Below are positions 40,185 through 48,964 of a DNA stretch of 64,000 nt, piece after piece (position 1 is the first letter of the stretch; each line of letters begins with the position of its first letter). The notes under the pieces were generated by a model. It saw nothing but the letters and a program-made list of their open reading frames with translations, had not been told where the DNA came from and did not search any database. Source of the stretch: Halochromatium roseum (GTDB lineage Bacteria; Pseudomonadota; Gammaproteobacteria; Chromatiales; Chromatiaceae); contig NZ_NHSH01000048.1 in assembly GCF_016653315.1 (NCBI RefSeq), forward strand, positions 1,225-65,224. Direction: 5' to 3'. Made by a program: the position numbers and the translations under genes.

Positions 40185-40568
40185 ATGAGCACTCTGATGG
40201 CCGTGCTGCTAAACGGCATCGCTCAGGTCGAATACGACCGCAACAAGCCCCTGCCGGACTATCAGGGGGCCTATCTCGACAAGATGGATCGGAAGATGGA
40301 GGCCGAGGGGATCGATGTCGATGGCGTGCGCATCCGCGCCCCTGACCTTGGCCAGCGGGCGCAGTTCGTCGCCGCCAACCTGGCGCATGCGATCCGCGAC
40401 AACGACGAGGCCCTAGTGGCCGCCATGACCACCTGGCTCGCGCAAAGGATGCCGGATCTCAAGCAGGTCAAGCTGCGTGAGTTAGAGGAGGGCTTCGAGA
40501 TCGATCTCGACTTTGCCGAGGACTACATCAAGCAACATCCGGTTCAGATCAGCCCTCGGCGCAAGTAG
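40185..40568 (+). CDS. Conserved hypothetical protein
   Basis: 127 residues from ATG 40185, with GAGGA about 10 nt upstream. Mostly helical and charged: EYDRNKPLPDYQGAYLDKMD, RAQFVAANLAHAIRDNDE, ending in a Lys/Arg tail. No transmembrane segment or known motif. Convergent with a second small gene. Function not recognised. Confidence 0.65.
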   Translation: MSTLMAVLLNGIAQVEYDRNKPLPDYQGAYLDKMDRKMEAEGIDVDGVRIRAPDLGQRAQFVAANLAHAIRDNDEALVAAMTTWLAQRMPDLKQVKLRELEEGFEIDLDFAEDYIKQHPVQISPRRK

Positions 40569-40593
40569 GTTTCACCCTCGGCTTCCGGCCTCT

Positions 40594-40866
40594 TTAGACC
40601 CCCCGAATCGCGCGATCGATCCGCGCCTTGGCCTCGACCCAGGCCGGATCACCGATGCCCTCGACCACCGAGCGCTCCATCAGCCCGTAGGCGATCTGTC
40701 GCTGCTCAGCAGACAGGTCGCCGAGCTTGCTGAGCTTGAACAGACGGCCGGCGCGGTCGTATTCCAGCGTCGTCACCAAGGCATAGAGCGTGAGGGCGGC
40801 AGCGGATTCCGGCGCGGCCTCGATGATGGCGATGGTCTGCGCAATGGCTTGGCTAGGATCGATCAT
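40594..40866 (-). CDS. Small conserved hypothetical protein
   Basis: About 90 residues from ATG 40866; GTG 40890 is an upstream alternative. Helical: SQAIAQTIAIIEAAPESAAALTLYALVTTLEYD, then AEQRQIAYGLMERSVVEG and a basic end. No motif recognised. Stop lies 25 bp from the converging gene. Confidence 0.6.
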   Translation of the reverse strand: MIDPSQAIAQTIAIIEAAPESAAALTLYALVTTLEYDRAGRLFKLSKLGDLSAEQRQIAYGLMERSVVEGIGDPAWVEAKARIDRAIRGV

Positions 40867-41020
40867 GTCTCCGTCTCTGCTCGTTGTCACCGGTGCGGTT
40901 TTCAGGCCGGGCGAACCTCGGGGCTCACTGTCTCGATTGAGCGTTCACGCGTCATGCCGACAGGCCCATTGCTGGATGTTCCGCACGGTCAGCGGAGGGC
41001 CTAGACCGGCGCATTGACGC

Positions 41021-42370
41021 TTATTCGCCAGCAATGGTCATCTCCTCCAGCAGCCAGGAGCCCGTCGTGGTGCTGCCGACGAAGTCACAATCATTGCCGA
41101 TCGCCACCAGCCCCTTGAACATGTCCTTCAGATTACCGGCAATGGTGATCTCCTCGACCGGATACTGGATCTCGCCATGCTCGACCCAAAAGCCGGTGGC
41201 ACCGCGCGAATAATCGCCAGTGACATTGTTCACGCCTTGGCCCATCAAATCGGTGACGAACAGCCCGGTGCCGAGTTCGCGCAGCATTGCTGCCCGATCC
41301 CGATCGCTCATGCCGACGGTGAGATTGCGCACGCCGCCGGCATTGGCGGTGGTGGTCATGCCGAGCCGACAGGCCGAGTAGTGATCGAGCAGGTAGGTCT
41401 GCAGCACCCCATCGCGCAGCAGATCCTTGGGCGCGGTCGCCACGCCATCACCATCAAAGGGCGCGCTCGAGAGTCCGCGTGGGCGCAGCGGATCTTCGCT
41501 GAGCTGCACGAAGTCGGGGAAGATCGGCTCGCCAAGTTGATCGAGCAGGAAGCTCATCTTGCGGTAGAGGCTGGAGCCATTGATCGCGCCGCACAGATGG
41601 CGCAACAGCCCCGCCGCCTGCTCGGCGCGAAACAGCACCGGCGCGCGCCGCGTGCCGAGCCGCCGAGCGCCAAGCCGGGCGACGGTGCGCTCGGCCGCGC
41701 GTCGGCCAACGCTCTCGGCCGATTCCAGATCCTCCGGCGCGCGCGCCGAGGTCCACCAATAATCGCGCTGCATGTCGTCGCCGACCTTGCCGACCACGGC
41801 GACGCTGAGGCCATGGCGAGTGCTCGGATAGCCACCGACGAAGCCATGGCTGTTGCCATAGACCTTGATCCCGGCATGGGTGCTGAGGCTGGCGCCTTCT
41901 GAGTTGACGATGCGCGCATCCTGCGCACGTGCCGCGTCCTCGCACTCGGTCGCTAGGCGCACCGCCTCCTCGACGCTGATCCCCCACGGGTGCTCGAGAT
42001 CCAGGTTCGGAAACGCGCGTGCCATCAGCTCCGCGGGTGCCAGCCCAGCGCAGGGGTCCTCTTGGGTGTGCTTGGCGATGCTGCAGGCCTGCGCGACGGC
42101 ATCGCTGATCGCCGCGGCACTCAGGTCAGAGGTGCTTGCCGAGCCCTTGCGCTTGCCGAAGTAGACGGTGATGCCGAGCCCATGGTCACGGGTATGCTCA
42201 ACGGTCTCGATCTCGCCCATGCGCACCGCCACCTCGAGCCCGGTGCTGGCGCTGACGCCGGCCTCAGCGGCGCTGGCGCCGCAGCGCTTGGCCTCGTTGA
42301 GGAGATGATCGATCGCTGCTTCGAGTTTCTGGAGCTGGGTGCTGCTGTCTGCGGTGGCCAAATTTGCCAT
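41021..42370 (-). CDS. pmbA: PmbA (TldE) metallopeptidase subunit
   Basis: 449 residues. Family features: the N-terminal GLEVAVRMGEIETVEHTRDHGLGI, the ALNxAxxxAE-like linker region, GTRRAPVLFRAEQAAGLLRHL, LDHYSACRLGMTTTANAGG, and the C-terminal NVTGDYSRGATGFWVEHGE and GSTTTGSWLLEEM. PmbA pairs with TldD to cut unstructured peptides (microcin maturation, CcdA turnover). TldD is not in the window. Confidence 0.92.
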   Translation of the reverse strand: MANLATADSSTQLQKLEAAIDHLLNEAKRCGASAAEAGVSASTGLEVAVRMGEIETVEHTRDHGLGITVYFGKRKGSASTSDLSAAAISDAVAQACSIAKHTQEDPCAGLAPAELMARAFPNLDLEHPWGISVEEAVRLATECEDAARAQDARIVNSEGASLSTHAGIKVYGNSHGFVGGYPSTRHGLSVAVVGKVGDDMQRDYWWTSARAPEDLESAESVGRRAAERTVARLGARRLGTRRAPVLFRAEQAAGLLRHLCGAINGSSLYRKMSFLLDQLGEPIFPDFVQLSEDPLRPRGLSSAPFDGDGVATAPKDLLRDGVLQTYLLDHYSACRLGMTTTANAGGVRNLTVGMSDRDRAAMLRELGTGLFVTDLMGQGVNNVTGDYSRGATGFWVEHGEIQYPVEEITIAGNLKDMFKGLVAIGNDCDFVGSTTTGSWLLEEMTIAGE

Positions 42371-42719
42371 GATGTGATGTGTAGCGCTGCTTGCTGAGTG
42401 TGATGGTTGGTCGGGTTGGTCAGGTTGGACGATCTAGGCGCTGACCACTAACCCCGAGATTGAACTAGGAGGTGGCGATCAACGGTGAAATCATCAACGC
42501 GGAAGCGATTGCGGCACCGATGTCCCCGGGGCGGTCGCTCCGGGTCTGCGCAGCGGACAGGGCGCTCGCCAATCTCATGGTCACCATGAATCATAGCGCT
42601 CCTGATCGCTTCCAGTCAGTGGCGCTCGGGCTGCGTCCTGTCGCACCCTGCTTGAACGCCTGCTTTACAATTTGAAGGTCGAATCTTCAATTTGTAACGT
42701 CAATGTGCAACAGAGCGCC
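42371..42719. promoter_or_regulatory. Intergenic region with an inverted repeat before the AAA-ATPase gene
   Basis: 349 bp with no credible gene. At 42665-42697 there is an inverted repeat: TTACAATTTGAAG, 7-bp spacer, CTTCAATTTGTAA (one mismatch between the 13-bp arms). It ends 22 bp before ATG 42720 and its AT-rich content contrasts with its surroundings, as expected for an operator or promoter. A (GGTTGGTC)-type G-rich stretch near 42405-42430 has no other support. Confidence 0.55.
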
Positions 42720-43871
42720 ATGATACCCCGCCAAGCCGCCCACACCGCTCAGCGCCTCGCGCAGGGCTTCCCGGTACTGCTGATTACCGGTCCACGTCAG
42801 TCTGGAAAGACCACGCTCGCGCGCGCGCTGTTTGCCGAGCGACCCTATGCCTCTCTCGAGAACCCGGAGACCCGTGAATTCGCCCTCACTGATCCGCGTG
42901 GATTTCTCGCGCGGTTTCCGGATGGCGCGGTGATCGACGAGGTGCAGCGGGTGCCAGAGCTGCTGTCCTACCTGCAGGGGCATGTCGATGCGCGCCAGCG
43001 TATGGGTGATTTCATCCTGACCGGCTCGCAGCAGTTCGGGCTGATCGCCGGGATCACGCAGTCGCTGGCCGGGCGCGTCGGGCGCATCGAGCTGTTGCCG
43101 TTCTCGATCGCGGAACTCACCGCGGTAGACGCGCTGCCGCCGACCTTGGATCAGATGATGTGGCAAGGCGGCTACCCGCCGCTCTACGATCGTCCGCTCT
43201 CGCCACAGGACTGGTTCCCCAATTACATCGCGACCTACTTGGAGCGCGATGTCCGCCAATTGCTGGCGGTGCGCGATCTCAGCCTGTTCCAGCGCTTCGT
43301 GAGGTTGTGTGCGGCGCGCACTGGGCAATTGCTGAACCTGTCCGCGCTGGCCAACGATGCCGGCGTCTCGCACAGCACCGCGCGCGAATGGCTGGCCGTG
43401 CTTGAGGCGAGCTATCTGATCGTCTTGCTGCAGCCCTATCACGAAAACTTCGGCAAACGACTGGTGAAGACGCCCAAGCTCTACTTCCTTGATGTCGGAC
43501 TGGCAGCGGCCTTGCTCGGCATCAAGGACATCGATGGACTCAGTATCCATGCGCAACGTCGTGCCCTGTTCGAGACGCTGGTGGTCTCGGAGTTGATCAA
43601 GCAGCGCTTCAACCAGGGGCAACCGGCGGAGTTGTACTTCTGGCGCAACAACACCGGTCAAGAAGTCGATGTCTTGTTCGAGGATGGCACTCGCTTGCGA
43701 GCGGTCGAGATCAAATCCGGGGCCACGCTGGTCAACAGCTGGCTGCGCAGCTTGCACCGTTGGCAAGCGCTGGTCGGTGACCGGGCGCTGCCGCCTTGGC
43801 TGATCTATGGCGGCGACGAGGCTTATCAGCGTGAAGGAGTCGAGGTTAGGCCTTGGCGTGCCTTGGGCTGA
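42720..43871 (+). CDS. AAA-family ATPase with DUF4143 domain
   Basis: 383 residues from ATG 42720. Walker A LLITGPRQSGKTTLARAL (about residues 20-37), Walker B AVIDEVQRVPELLSYL, sensor ILTGSQQF, then DUF4143: YIATYLERDVRQLLAVRDL (the E-RDV signature), HSTAREWLAVLEASYLIVLL, and a C-terminal ELYFWRNNTGQEVDVLFE that looks like a PD-(D/E)xK-type fold end (EVDV...EIKSG). Such genes are common stand-alone cassettes with unclear function. The nuclease-like C-terminus suggests defence or DNA metabolism. Confidence 0.82.
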   Translation: MIPRQAAHTAQRLAQGFPVLLITGPRQSGKTTLARALFAERPYASLENPETREFALTDPRGFLARFPDGAVIDEVQRVPELLSYLQGHVDARQRMGDFILTGSQQFGLIAGITQSLAGRVGRIELLPFSIAELTAVDALPPTLDQMMWQGGYPPLYDRPLSPQDWFPNYIATYLERDVRQLLAVRDLSLFQRFVRLCAARTGQLLNLSALANDAGVSHSTAREWLAVLEASYLIVLLQPYHENFGKRLVKTPKLYFLDVGLAAALLGIKDIDGLSIHAQRRALFETLVVSELIKQRFNQGQPAELYFWRNNTGQEVDVLFEDGTRLRAVEIKSGATLVNSWLRSLHRWQALVGDRALPPWLIYGGDEAYQREGVEVRPWRALG

Positions 43872-43999
43872 GCGATTGGCCGAGCCCGTCATGTCCCTGC
43901 CGAACGATCCAGATGCCCGTGAGATCGCGATGAAGAGGATCTCATGATCTCAGGCTGGTAGGATCAGCGGCTACAGGGTGAAGAAAAAGGAGCTTTGGT

Positions 44000-46630
44000 A
44001 TGTCTGGGATCGCTCTTCCGTCGTCTAGGGCTTTCGGGAAGCTGGAACGAGATGCGGATGGCCATTTGGTCGCCTGGCTGCCGCTGCTCGATCACCTGAT
44101 CGATGTGGCTGCTTGCTTCGTTCGATTGTGTGCCTGCCGAAGCGTCCGTCGCGCATTGGAAGGATCCGCCGGGCGCAGGCTCACGCCTCGAGATATCGAG
44201 CGCCTTGCGTTGCTGGTGTTCCTGCATGATCTCGGTAAGGCCAATAGCGGCTTTCAGGCAAAGCGCTGGCTGCTGCACGAAGTCCCGCAAGGCTGGCCGC
44301 GCCCTGCTGGACATGGTGGCCAAGCCTTGGATCTGGTCTTCCGAGACGAGCACTTTCTTGCCCCATTGCTTGAGTGTCTTCCGCTAGAGGCGATTGATCA
44401 GTGGGGCGATGCAATCCCGGCGCTGTTTCGCGCGTCCGTGAGTCATCACGGCCGCCCGATCGCCGATCCCGACCCTGGCGATTGGCCCCGCGCCAACTGG
44501 AAGCCGGTGATCGGCGCGGATGGTCAAGCCGTCTACGATCCCGTGCCTGTACTGACCGAGATCGGTCAAGGCGCCATCAATCTCTATCCAGAGGCCTTTG
44601 CCACAGGTGGCGAGCCGCTCCCGGATGCACCCGCCTTCGGTCATCTGTTCGCGGGCCTGGTGCAGTTGGCCGATTGGCTCGGCTCGGATACCCAGTTCTT
44701 TCCGCTCTCCAATGCCATCGGCGATCGCGCCCAGGATGCGCCCGCGCTAGCCGAGCAGGCGGTGATGGCGCTGGGCCTGGATGCGACTTGCTGGCAGACG
44801 GGGCTAGCGCAGACTTCCCCCAGCTTTGAAGCCGTATTCGATGGCTACCCGCCTTATCCGATCCAGGCCGCGATGGCGGATGCGGCGCTTGGCCCTTTGC
44901 TCGTGCTCGAATCAGAGACCGGCAGCGGCAAGACCGAAGCGGCGCTCTGGCGGTTCGTGCATCTGTTCCAACGCGGCGAGGTCGACAGCCTCTACTTTGC
45001 GTTGCCCACTCGGGTGTCTGCAAGCCAAGTCTACGAGCGCATCTTGTCGGCCGTCGGGCGCCTTTGGCCCACTGATCCACCTGTCACGGTGCGCGCGCTG
45101 CCGGGGTACGCCGGCGCCGATGGACAGGAGCCAAAAGCACTGCCCAAGTTCAAGGTGCTCTGGCCGGATGAGCCGACCGACGCCGAGGCGCATCGGCGCT
45201 GGGCTGCTGAATCGCCAAAGCGCTTTCTCGCCGCATCGATCGCGATCGGCACGATCGACCAGGCGCTACTCGGAGCCCTTCAGGTGCGCCATTCGCATCT
45301 GCGCCATGCGCTGCTCGCGCGCAGTCTGCTGGTCGTCGATGAGGTGCATGCCTCGGACCCCTACATGACGGCCCTCTTGGAGCGCTTGCTGAAAGCGCAT
45401 CTCGGTTGTGGCGGCCATGCGTTGTTGCTGTCGGCGACGCTTGGTGCCAGTGCCAGAGCGCGTTATCTGGGTCTTGGCGCGCAGGTCAAGGCTGCGCTAC
45501 CGGCGTTCGATGTCGCTTGCCAGATGCCGTATCCAGCGCTTGCCGATCGCGACGGGCTGCGCGGCATCGCGTCGACCACACCAGCCAAGACCGTCGCTTG
45601 GGGTGTGCGTGATCTGATCGATGATCCCGAGGCGATTGCCCGTTTGGCGATCGAGGCCGCATCAGTGGATGCCAAGGTGCTGATCGTGCGCAACACCGTC
45701 CCGGCCGCGTTGGCCGTCTTCCAGGCACTGGAAGCGCTGATCCCAACAGTCGACTGGCTGTTCGCCGTCAACGGCGTTGCGACACTGCATCACAGCCGTT
45801 TCAGCCGCGACGACCGGCCGCTGCTGGATCAGGCCATTCAAGCCCAGCTTGGCAAACATCGCCCGCCAGGCGCGCGCATCGTCGTCGGTACCCAAACCCT
45901 GGAGCAAAGCCTGGATCTGGATGCCGATCTGCTCATCACTGATCTCTGCCCGATCGATGTGCTCTTGCAGCGCATTGGCCGGCTGCATCGTCATCAGCGC
46001 TCCGATGACAAGCGCCCGCTGGCGTATCGGACCGCGCAAGCCTGGGTGCTGACACCGCCGGGTCAGGATCTATCACCGCTACTCAAGCGCGCCCAGCATG
46101 GACTCGGACCCTTTCGGGATGGCGACGGCATCTATCCTGACCTCCGCAGTGTTGAGGCAACGCGCCGGCTCATCCAGGAACGGCCAACGATCAGCATTCC
46201 CGCCGACAATCGGACGCTGGTCGAGGCCGCCACGCACCCTGAGCCATTACGAGCAATCGAGTCCTTGGGCGAAGACTGGCGGCGGCTTGGGCAACAGATT
46301 GATGGCCGAACCGGGGCAGAGCGCAGCATTGCCCAGTTGCACGGCCTGGATGTCGATACGCCCTTCGATGAGCAGCAAGGTTTTCCAACGGATTTGAAGA
46401 TTGCCACCCGCCTCGGTGAGCGTGACCGGCTGCTGATGTTCGAGCCCGCGCCGATTGGCCCCTTTGGCCAAGCGCTGCGGCAGTTGGCGGTGCGGCATTT
46501 CCTCGTCAAAGGCATTGATCCCGATGCGCAGCCATCGGCCATCGAATGCCAGGATGGAACCGTTCTGTTCAGCCTAGGAAACACACGTTTCCGCTATAGT
46601 CGTCTGGGCTTGGAGAAGATCGACGGCTGA
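44000..46630 (+). CDS. cas3: Cas3 helicase-nuclease (type I-E-like)
   Basis: 876 residues, close to E. coli Cas3 (888). HD-nuclease motif VFLHDLGKANSGF (about 73-85) with further His ligands (VSHHGRP), then SF2 motifs: Walker A ESETGSGKTEAALW (~305), VVDEVHASDPYM (DEVH, ~447), LLSATLG (SAT), and the C-terminal VGTQTLEQSLDLDADLLITD and LLQRIGRLHRHQ. Ribosome site AAAAAGGAG precedes ATG 44000. It is followed 72 bp later by a Cse1-like gene. Both are intact, but no cse2, cas7, cas5, cas6 or I-E cas1/cas2 is present. Confidence 0.85.
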   Translation: MSGIALPSSRAFGKLERDADGHLVAWLPLLDHLIDVAACFVRLCACRSVRRALEGSAGRRLTPRDIERLALLVFLHDLGKANSGFQAKRWLLHEVPQGWPRPAGHGGQALDLVFRDEHFLAPLLECLPLEAIDQWGDAIPALFRASVSHHGRPIADPDPGDWPRANWKPVIGADGQAVYDPVPVLTEIGQGAINLYPEAFATGGEPLPDAPAFGHLFAGLVQLADWLGSDTQFFPLSNAIGDRAQDAPALAEQAVMALGLDATCWQTGLAQTSPSFEAVFDGYPPYPIQAAMADAALGPLLVLESETGSGKTEAALWRFVHLFQRGEVDSLYFALPTRVSASQVYERILSAVGRLWPTDPPVTVRALPGYAGADGQEPKALPKFKVLWPDEPTDAEAHRRWAAESPKRFLAASIAIGTIDQALLGALQVRHSHLRHALLARSLLVVDEVHASDPYMTALLERLLKAHLGCGGHALLLSATLGASARARYLGLGAQVKAALPAFDVACQMPYPALADRDGLRGIASTTPAKTVAWGVRDLIDDPEAIARLAIEAASVDAKVLIVRNTVPAALAVFQALEALIPTVDWLFAVNGVATLHHSRFSRDDRPLLDQAIQAQLGKHRPPGARIVVGTQTLEQSLDLDADLLITDLCPIDVLLQRIGRLHRHQRSDDKRPLAYRTAQAWVLTPPGQDLSPLLKRAQHGLGPFRDGDGIYPDLRSVEATRRLIQERPTISIPADNRTLVEAATHPEPLRAIESLGEDWRRLGQQIDGRTGAERSIAQLHGLDVDTPFDEQQGFPTDLKIATRLGERDRLLMFEPAPIGPFGQALRQLAVRHFLVKGIDPDAQPSAIECQDGTVLFSLGNTRFRYSRLGLEKIDG

Positions 46631-46702
46631 ATCTAACGGGGATGGTGCAGCAGCACCCCGGCAGATGAATCTTGCGAGATTCACGTTAAGGAGAAACTCA
46701 CG

Positions 46703-48358
46703 ATGACTACGGCCTTGCGTTACTCACTGCTTGATGAACCGCTGATCGGTGCGCGTTTGACCGATGCTCACCGGGTTCACCTCAGCCTGCCAGCGCTCTT
46801 CGTCGCCTTGGCCGCGGATGGTATCCGCGACTTTCCGGCACTGCGGCCGCATCAACGCCATCCTTGGCATGCCTTTCTAGTCCAGCTCGCGGCCATTGCT
46901 TTGCATCAAGCTGGTCGGAGTGAGCCATTTGCCGCTGAAGACGAATGGAAGTCGGCCTTGTTATCGCTGACCCCTGATGATCCGGATGGCGCGGCTTGGT
47001 GTTTGATTGCGCCGCCCGAGCGTCCAGCCTTGCTGCAGGCACCGGTACTCGAGGGCGATATCTCGGCCTGGAAGGGCCGACTCGAGGCACCCGATAAGCT
47101 GGACATGCTGGTGACCTCGAAGAATCATGACCTGAAAGTGTCGCGCATGAAGCAGTCAGCGCCCGAGGACTGGTTGCTAGCGTTGCTCAGCCTGCAAACA
47201 CAGGAAGGCATTCTAGGCTCAGGGAAGTATGGGATCTCGCGCATGAACAGTGGGTACGGCAATCGACCCTCGCTCGGGGTGATGCCAATGGGCGGTTGGG
47301 GACGACGCTGGCTGCGCGATGTCAGCGCCTTGTTGGCATCCCGGACCGAGATCGTCAATACACTGGAATTGCGCGACCAAGAGGGGATCGCGCTGGTTTG
47401 GCTGCGCCCCTGGAATGGCACCGAGAGCCTTGCCTTCGCCGCGCTCGATCCGTTCTACATCGAGATCTGCCGTCGGGTCCGTCTCATCGAGACGCCTGAT
47501 GGAATCCAGTGTCTGTCGACTGGCAGCAAATGCGCCCGCATCGAGGCCAAGACCCGCAACGGCGTCACGGGCGACGCCTGGATGCCGGTCGAAACCGCAG
47601 AGGGCAAGGCGCTCACCATCAGCAGCAAAGGGTTCGACTACAAGCTCACATCGGAGCTGCTCTTTGGTCACAAGTACCGCGCGCCGATTGCGCAAACACT
47701 AACGAACGAGGATGGCAAGCAAGGCATTGTCATGCTGGCGCGCGGGGTGACAAGGGGCCAAGGCAAGACTGAGGGCTACCACGAGCGGCGTGTCCCGATC
47801 TCACCCAAGGTTCGTGCGTTGATGATCAAAAAGAGCACCGACAAACTCGCGAAGATCGCTGAAGGTCGAGTGTCCGACATCAGCAAGATGCGCAAGGTGC
47901 TGTGGAAGGCGCTTGCGACGCTGTTCGCAAACGGTGTGTCGGCCTTCAATGACAACGACAGCGTGACCGACAAAGCAAGTCGCTTCGCCAAAGCCTTCGA
48001 GCAGAACGAGGACGCCAGATTCTTCGAGGGTTCGCTCGGACTGAACGAGGAACTCGACGCTGAAGATCCCGAGGCCGTGCGCCTGGCCTGGTATCTGGAC
48101 ATGGCCAGCCGCGCTGAAGACATCCTGCACAACGCCTTCGAGGCTGGCCCCCGTAGCGGCGAGCAACGTTATCGTGCCCGCGCTGCCGCCTTGGGACGAT
48201 TCCACGGCGGGTTGCGCAAGGAGTTTCCGACGCTGGCGGAATACTGGGATAACGAACGCAAGAAACGATCGTTAGAGAGCACATCCTCAGCGGTACTCTC
48301 AGCTCCTGAGCCAAGCCAGAACATCAGCCTGCCTGCCCAACTCGAATTCAATCTGTAA
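46703..48358 (+). CDS. Cse1/CasA-like (Cas8e) large subunit
   Basis: 551 residues (E. coli CasA: 502), 72 bp after the cas3-like gene, with an AAGGAG ribosome site. The N-terminus YSLLDEPLIGARLTDAHRV with LSLPALFVAL, then FPALRPHQRHPWHAFLVQLAAIALHQAG, follows the usual Cse1 start (NLLdePWI... plus an all-helical RLL segment). A Gly-rich middle region (YGISRMNSGYGNRPSLGV) and an all-helical C-terminal domain are seen. Cse1 recognises the PAM and recruits Cas3 in type I-E. The call is by resemblance and neighbourhood, not by diagnostic motif. No remaining Cascade genes are present, so partner proteins are missing or in trans. Confidence 0.62.
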   Translation: MTTALRYSLLDEPLIGARLTDAHRVHLSLPALFVALAADGIRDFPALRPHQRHPWHAFLVQLAAIALHQAGRSEPFAAEDEWKSALLSLTPDDPDGAAWCLIAPPERPALLQAPVLEGDISAWKGRLEAPDKLDMLVTSKNHDLKVSRMKQSAPEDWLLALLSLQTQEGILGSGKYGISRMNSGYGNRPSLGVMPMGGWGRRWLRDVSALLASRTEIVNTLELRDQEGIALVWLRPWNGTESLAFAALDPFYIEICRRVRLIETPDGIQCLSTGSKCARIEAKTRNGVTGDAWMPVETAEGKALTISSKGFDYKLTSELLFGHKYRAPIAQTLTNEDGKQGIVMLARGVTRGQGKTEGYHERRVPISPKVRALMIKKSTDKLAKIAEGRVSDISKMRKVLWKALATLFANGVSAFNDNDSVTDKASRFAKAFEQNEDARFFEGSLGLNEELDAEDPEAVRLAWYLDMASRAEDILHNAFEAGPRSGEQRYRARAAALGRFHGGLRKEFPTLAEYWDNERKKRSLESTSSAVLSAPEPSQNISLPAQLEFNL

Positions 48359-48386
48359 CGATCGCCTGACGCATCAGGAGCCTTCC

Positions 48387-48605
48387 ATGCTTGCTCTCAA
48401 TCCAAATCTTGAACAACGTTTGAACGCGACCGCGCAATCGCTCGGCATCCCCGTGCAAGCATTGCTTGACGAGGCTGTCCTGAGCTACTTGCAGGATTTG
48501 CAGGATGTTCAGACAGCCGAGGAGGTCTGCCGGCAGCTTGAGTCTGGCGAGGAAACAACAACACCTTGGTCTGAAGTGGAAAAGCGCCTTGGTCTGGCAC
48601 GTTGA
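48387..48605 (+). CDS. RelB-like antitoxin
   Basis: 72 residues: a ribbon-helix-helix-like N-terminus (LNPNLEQRLNATAQSLGIPVQALLDEAV) and an acidic tail ending VEKRLGLAR. It overlaps the toxin gene that follows by 17 bp, the usual layout of RelBE-type operons. It starts 29 bp after the Cse1-like gene, which suggests the pair was inserted at, or rides with, the end of the CRISPR operon. Confidence 0.75.
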   Translation: MLALNPNLEQRLNATAQSLGIPVQALLDEAVLSYLQDLQDVQTAEEVCRQLESGEETTTPWSEVEKRLGLAR

Positions 48606-48855
48606 GGTCACGGGTCGGGCGCAGCGCGATCTCAAGCGCCTAGATCGCACGACGCAACGGCGAATTGGCACGTTCATTCGCAAGCGTCTGATGACAGAAG
48701 ACAGTCCTCGCCGTTTTGGCAAAGCCTTACAAGGCACGCTGACAGAGTTGTGGCGCTATCGCATCGGCGATTACCGGCTGATTTGCCGGCTCATCGATGA
48801 CCGTTGCGTGGTGTTGGCGCTTTCTATCGATCACAGGAGCAAGGTTTACCGCTGA
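48589..48855 (+). CDS. RelE-like mRNA interferase toxin
   Basis: 88 residues if started at TTG 48589, which gives VWHVEVTGRAQRDLKRLD, the usual beta-alpha start of RelE/YoeB proteins. No ATG is available without adding unrelated residues. Core motifs: TQRRIGTFIRKRLM, ALQGTLTELWRYRIGDYRLI and the C-terminal DRCVVLALSIDHRSKVYR, with the conserved R...G-YRLI catalytic strand and the HRxxVYR end. It should cleave mRNA on the ribosome. The start codon is the weakest part of this call. Confidence 0.75.
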   Translation: MVWHVEVTGRAQRDLKRLDRTTQRRIGTFIRKRLMTEDSPRRFGKALQGTLTELWRYRIGDYRLICRLIDDRCVVLALSIDHRSKVYR

Positions 48856-48894
48856 CTCGCCATGACATCCACGATAACCGTATCATCCGATATC

Positions 48895-48940
48895 GTAATC
48901 GTTTAGCCCCCCTGGGTTTAGAGGGGGGCTAAACGATTAC
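48895..48940. terminator. Perfect 19-bp inverted repeat beside the distal end of the CRISPR array
   Basis: Left arm 48895-48913 (GTAATCGTTTAGCCCCCCT), 8-base loop, right arm 48922-48940, a perfect match. It lies 39 bp after the toxin stop and 24 bp before the distal (oldest) repeat. It could terminate both the plus-strand toxin transcript and the leftward crRNA transcript, though no T-run follows. A palindromic mobile element is an alternative. Confidence 0.6.
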
Positions 48941-48964
48941 CTTGGGGGAGGTTCACATGCAGTC

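Noticed and set aside
42405-42430. GGTTGGTC-type G-rich direct repeat as a G-quadruplex or operator
   Set aside because: Too short and imperfect, and not close to a start codon.
42472-42675. 67-codon open frame upstream of the AAA/DUF4143 gene
   Set aside because: No motif, no ribosome site, and it runs into the inverted repeat that looks regulatory.
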